Positions 59,964-64,000 of a stretch of 64,000 nt of DNA are shown here, piece after piece. Every line of letters starts with the position of its first letter. Position 1 is the first letter of the stretch. This stretch comes from Erythroxylum novogranatense (Eukaryota > Streptophyta > Magnoliopsida > Malpighiales > Erythroxylaceae). Under the pieces are notes generated by a model. That model was given only the letters and a program-made list of their open reading frames with translations, searched no databases and was not told the origin of the DNA. The position numbers were made by a program, and so were the translations under genes. The stretch covers positions 32,572,523 through 32,636,522 of the forward strand of contig CM057228.1 of the NCBI GenBank assembly GCA_029891385.1, written 5' to 3'.

Positions 59964-61100
59964 TCACATTAACATCATCGATGAACGAAATCCATATCTC
60001 TCGCTCATGACAAATCCTATCGATCTACGTAGGCCTTGTGTTGTTGAAGATCGCTCATCAACAGCTTGTGAGCTCGCTTCAATCTCCTTTTCAGGCTCAA
60101 TGTCATTTTGTGAAACTTGAATTTCTTCAAGTTGTACTTTACTCCCACTGTTTCCTTTGGAAACAAATTCCTTCTCTAAGAAGAAAACATTTCGAGCAAC
60201 AAACACTTTGTTCTCTGATGGGATGTAAAAGTAATATCCTTTAGTTTCCTTAGGATATCCCACAAAATAATATTTTTCAGATTTGTGTGCCAACTTGTCA
60301 ACAATTGGACGCTTCACATAAGCCTCACAACCCCAAATCTTTAGAAAAGATAAATTGGGACGCTTCCCAGTCCATATCTCATAAGGTGTCTTTTCTACAG
60401 CCTTTGAAGGAATACGGATTAATATGAATGCTGCGGTTTCTAAAGCATAGCCCCAGAAGTATTTTGGAAGATCAGTTTGACTCATCATTGATCGAACCAT
60501 ATCTAATAGAGTTCGATTTCTCCTTTCAGAAACACCATTCCATTGAGGAGTTCCTGGAGGAGTCAATTGTGAAACGATTCCACAATCCTTAAGATAATCA
60601 TCAAACTCTTGGCTTAAATATTCACCTCCTTGATCAGATCGAAGGATTTTAATATTCTTGCCAAGCTGATTTTGAACTTCATTCTTATACTCTTTGAACT
60701 TTTCAAAAGATTAAGATTTGTACTTCATTAAATAGACATACCCATATCTACTGAAGTCATCTGTAAAAGTAATGAAATACAAATAACCTCCTCTCGCTGA
60801 TATGTTAAAAGGACCGCATACATCGGTATGTATAAGGCCTAATAGCTCATTGACCCTTTCCCCTTTACCTGTGAAGGGGGACTTTGTCATCTTACCCAAT
60901 AAACAAGAATCACACGTGTCAAAAGATTCAAAAGAATCAATGAATCCATCTTGATAGAGTTTTGAAATGCGTTTTTCATTTACATGGCCTAAGCGACAAT
61001 GCCAGAGATAGGTTAGGTTCAAATCGTTAGATTTAAACTTCTTGGTATTTATGTTATAGTTGGGCTCATTTGTTAGAGACTCGGTGTCTAGAGTATAGAT
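59964..61100 (-). pseudogene. Copia F integrase with one nonsense codon
   Basis: Zinc finger LTYLWHCRLGHVNEKRISKL with CDSCLLGKMTKSPF, the first aspartate in LIHTDVCGPF, ARGGYLYFITFTDDFSRYGY, then a TAA at about 60709-60711 in place of a sense codon. The frame continues to SDQGGEYLS-type sequence and, in 59964-60566, TPPGTPQWNGVSERRNRTLL, which includes the third catalytic glutamate, followed by LETAAFILIRIPSKAVEKTP and WGCEAYVKRP. Apart from the stop the catalytic triad region is preserved. Confidence 0.85.
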
Positions 61101-62307
61101 GCCATTTAATTGACGTGCAATACCATATAAAACGTCATTCTTATAAATGGAAATACTTCTATTCTCAATAGAAAATTTAAATCCATCATTCTCTAAACAA
61201 GCAAAAGAAATAATGTTCCTACTCATAGTAGGTACATAATAACAATTCTTAAGTTCCAAAATGAGTCCAGTAGGCAAAATAAGATCATAAGTCCCCACGG
61301 ATAAAGCAGCAACTCTTGCTCCATTTCCCACGCGCAGGTTGATCTCACCAGCCATCAATCTTCTAGTCCTTCTTAAACCCTGCACATTAGTACAAATGTG
61401 AGTTGCAGCTCCAGTATCTAATACCCAAGATGCAGAAGGAGTAAAATTGATTTCTATAACAAACATACCTGAAGAAGTAGTCACACTATTCTTCTTCTCT
61501 TTCAGCTCTTCCAAATAGAGTTTGCAGTTCCTTTTCCAATGACCAGGTTCATTGCAATAGAAGCAAACTCCCTCCTTGGGTGCCTTAGTCTTAGCTTTGG
61601 GCTTGGGCTTGGACTTAGGTACTTTACCTTTGCCCTTCGCTGTGCCCTTCTTCTTGAAAGCTTTTCCCTTTTGAACCACAAGAACTTCATTGGTGGTCTT
61701 AACCTTTCCTTTAAGTTCTCTTGACGAGCTTTCAGCATCCCATGCAATTCGTCAATGGACTTCTCCATATTATGCATGTTGTAGTTAAGAATGAACTGAT
61801 CATATTCATCAGTCAAAGATGCTAGAATAAGATCAGTTGCCAATTCTTGACTAACAGGTGCACCTAATTTCTCAAGATGATGAATGTAACTCTTCATCTT
61901 GAGAACATGAGCACTCACGGGTGTACCAGGAGTCATCTTGCATGAATTCAATGCCTTAGTGGTTCTAAACCTCTCTTGGCATGCTTGCTCTTGAAACATA
62001 GCTTTCAGTTGAGCAAGCATGTCATAGGCCTCCATTTCCTCTAAATCCTTCGAAGGTCGAGATCATGGCGCTAACATAAGGCATGACACATCCGTAAGTC
62101 ATTGATATGCTTCATGTAAGCATCCTTTTGAGCCTTAGGTGCATTTGCCGGTGGTTCCTCAGGGATGGGCTCTTCTAAGACATAAAGTTTTCTTTCTTGC
62201 TTGAGAACAATTCTTAAGTTCCCATACCAATCTAGGAAATTTGTTCCACTAAGCTTTTCTTTCTCTAAGATAGATCGCATAGGAAGGTTTGTGGATGGAG
62301 TAGCCAT
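61100..62307 (-). pseudogene. Copia F gag and protease, frameshifted
   Basis: Gag starts at ATG 62305-62307 (MATPSTNLPMRSILEKEKLS, then GTNFLDWYGNLRIVLKQ). The frame shifts near 62060, giving MEAYDMLAQLKAMFQEQA and LEKLGAPVSQELATDLILAS (UBN2 core), and shifts again near 61690, leading to a lysine-rich linker, the zinc knuckle CFYCNEPGHWKRNC and the protease site SASWVLDTGAATHICTN (about 61385-61435). The pre-integrase block ELKNCYYVPTMSRNIIS follows. The domains are well conserved; the frameshifts disable expression. Confidence 0.85.
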
Positions 62308-64000
62308 AATCTACAAAAATTATGCAACAAGGGTCAACATTCATATATTATGAGGTATTAGCTCCCACTCAAATAAATAACCCTCAATTGAAAAATGGGA
62401 GAAACAAGATCCATATTTCACCAAGTCCTAAGAAAGCTTTGGCTTAACACTCAAAACTTAGTTATTTAGGTAGAAAACTCTTTTCAATTACATCACATGT
62501 AACTCTTGATGGGCTTATGTTAAAATACATCTTATGTACTGCATGTATGTATAAACCCAATCTTATGCCCTAAGCCCAAAACCGTTTTGATAGCTTAGTT
62601 AAGTTTAACCATACTTTACCTATGAATAGCACCATTATTCAAATGTCTTCCCTAGATGATCCCCACATGCCTTGCTTTGGCAAAAACCCACATAAGGATA
62701 AGCTAGAGATAAACATGGGTAAAGTTTTATGGAAGGCATATAAACTTAATATTATCATGAGGGTAATTCTTAGTACATTATGAAGGTTACTAATCCTATT
62801 AGTAAGGGTGTTTGTACTATGCTAGTTCTAATCCTATACTACAACATACTTGAGTATATATATATTAGAAGCATAGAATAGTAATCTACACATGAATATA
62901 AATATTCAAAATATAAATAAACACATGTAAAACCACCCAGAATATATGACATGCAACGAACTAACACGCGTAAAGAACACGGCGGTCCCGCTAGCCGGTT
63001 AGCGGACGGGGGTCAAGGGGAAGCCGCCCACTTACGAGTCTTGAGCAAATACGCCCAACCAAAAATTAATTAGGAATCAATATAATTATTAATCTTAATC
63101 AAATTAAGAAAAATAATTATCTTTGGAATTGAATTGATGATTAATATAATTTAATAATTCAACATCTTAAAAAATTAAATTAATTTCTAAAACATCCTTA
63201 ATAAAATTATCATTTGAAAACAATTTTCAAATAATTAGAAAACACTTTTCAAATTTTATTAGGAGTTTTTAAAAAATACTTAACTTCAATTAAACACATT
63301 TAATTGGAATTAAGTCTTTAATAATTAAAACCAAACTAAACCATTCCTAAACTTATGGCCAAACACTTTTCTTCTTCAAATTAGGCAACCCTAAACTTAA
63401 AGAAGCTGAACCCTAAAATCGCTAAAAAAAGCTGCCGGCAACACCCATTCCATTGTGATGAACAGTGCACAAAAGCATTGTTCATCGATGGGACAAATAA
63501 GATGGTGGTCATCTTATTCCCACCATCTTGTTAACGTCTCTGGAAAGGCTTCATTATTGATGGGACAAATAAGGTGGCCTTTATGGGTTTCAAAAAACCC
63601 ACGTTTCTCCAACAGATGCCCACGTCGCCACCATCAATTCGTGTTTCAGCCACAATCACGCCAATAGCAGCCTGACGTTTACCAGTTTTTAAACGCCACA
63701 CTACTAACTACGACGCCCAGATGATGGTCCTTTGGCTCCGTTAATGCCGCAGCCACAGCCGCAACCGCAGCTTTGGTAGCATCATCGTGAATCTTATTCC
63801 AACGATGCTTATTCACCATTCAACACACAATCCACAAGACAAAAATCACAAACGTATTTTGGATCTTTTCTTCGGTAGTTAGAATGTTGAATTCTTATGG
63901 TTTCCAAAACCTACTCATCGCACCAGAACAATTCTGGGCTCAGAATATGAACTGTTCATATTCTAATTCAATTCTGAAATAATAATCAATAACAATCCGA
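62308..64000 (-). other. Leader (5' UTR) region of Copia F
   Basis: Upstream of the gag ATG lie about 1.7 kb without a coding motif: an AT-rich part (63060-63350), a GC-richer part at 62960-63060 with CGGTCCCGCTAGCCGG, and another at 63600-63790. No primer-binding site appears before the window ends, so the leader is long or contains a further insertion. Confidence 0.5.

Larger units (their letters stand above)
56936..64000 (-). mobile_element. Ty1/Copia element F, running off the right end
   Basis: 3' LTR 56936-58355, then on the minus strand from right to left: leader (62308-64000), gag (62307-61680), zinc knuckle and protease (61679-61300), integrase (61100-59960), RT (59900-58940) and RNase H (58912-58370). 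The insertion site follows caatg in the Gypsy G LTR. The 5' LTR and primer-binding site are not in the window. Damage is light: two frameshifts in gag, one nonsense codon in integrase and frameshifts in RT. A solo LTR of the same family lies at 14050-15465. Confidence 0.88.

Noticed and set aside
1..64000. CRISPR arrays, prokaryotic operons, ribosome-binding sites, rRNA or tRNA genes
   Set aside because: No regular spaced repeats or prokaryotic signals were seen. tRNA-like strings are only the 12-base priming sites of retrotransposons. Intron structure and element types are those of a plant nucleus.

Overview
The window is transposon-dense nuclear DNA of a flowering plant, most likely a eudicot. 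The evidence is nested Ty1/Copia and Ty3/Gypsy LTR retrotransposons primed from plant-type initiator tRNA-Met sites, an intron-bearing DEAD-box gene of plant RH18 type, a hAT transposase fossil, a hAT-type MITE and long AT-rich intergenic stretches. No operons, CRISPR, IS elements or prokaryotic signals were seen. The species cannot be named from the sequence.

Layout. 1-3600: AT-rich, no recognisable gene. 3600-7055: minus-strand Copia fossil (A) lacking its RT core. 7246-~7500: plus-strand LTR fragment. ~7700-8552 and 16221-16400: weak coding-like minus-strand blocks that become contiguous when the next element is removed. 8553-16215: old complete minus-strand Copia (B) with two LTRs and matching TSDs (gttgg); two solo LTRs are nested in it (9737-10963 and 14050-15465). 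~17335-28540: plus-strand Copia (C), interrupted by a 178-bp MITE (18420-18597) and by a minus-strand Gypsy (D, 20741-26889) that has only its 5' LTR.

30122-38030 holds the one convincing host gene: a six-exon DEAD-box ATP-dependent RNA helicase of the RH18/DDX55/Spb4 family. The exons join in frame to 588 codons. Intron 3 carries a 5.1-kb sense-oriented Copia (E, 31624-36700) with 234-bp LTRs that differ at 5 positions and a perfect TSD (gatat).

~38880-41090: degraded minus-strand hAT transposase. 41131-45858: a 5' LTR with adjoining primer-binding site, itself split by a 4.1-kb solo LTR (41464-45592). 47065-47990: truncated relative of that solo LTR. 47991 to beyond the window: minus-strand Gypsy (G) with very long (~3.6 kb) LTRs and a decayed interior. 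Its right LTR is split at 56936 by a minus-strand Copia (F) with 1.4-kb LTRs, which runs off the right end and is the least damaged large element besides E.

Apart from the helicase, nearly all coding signal is gag, protease, integrase, RT and RNase H of these elements, almost all broken by frameshifts and stops. I found no evidence for a new cellular system. The most informative content is insertion order, solo-LTR formation with readable target sites, and a young intronic insertion in a ribosome-biogenesis gene. All comparisons were made by eye.
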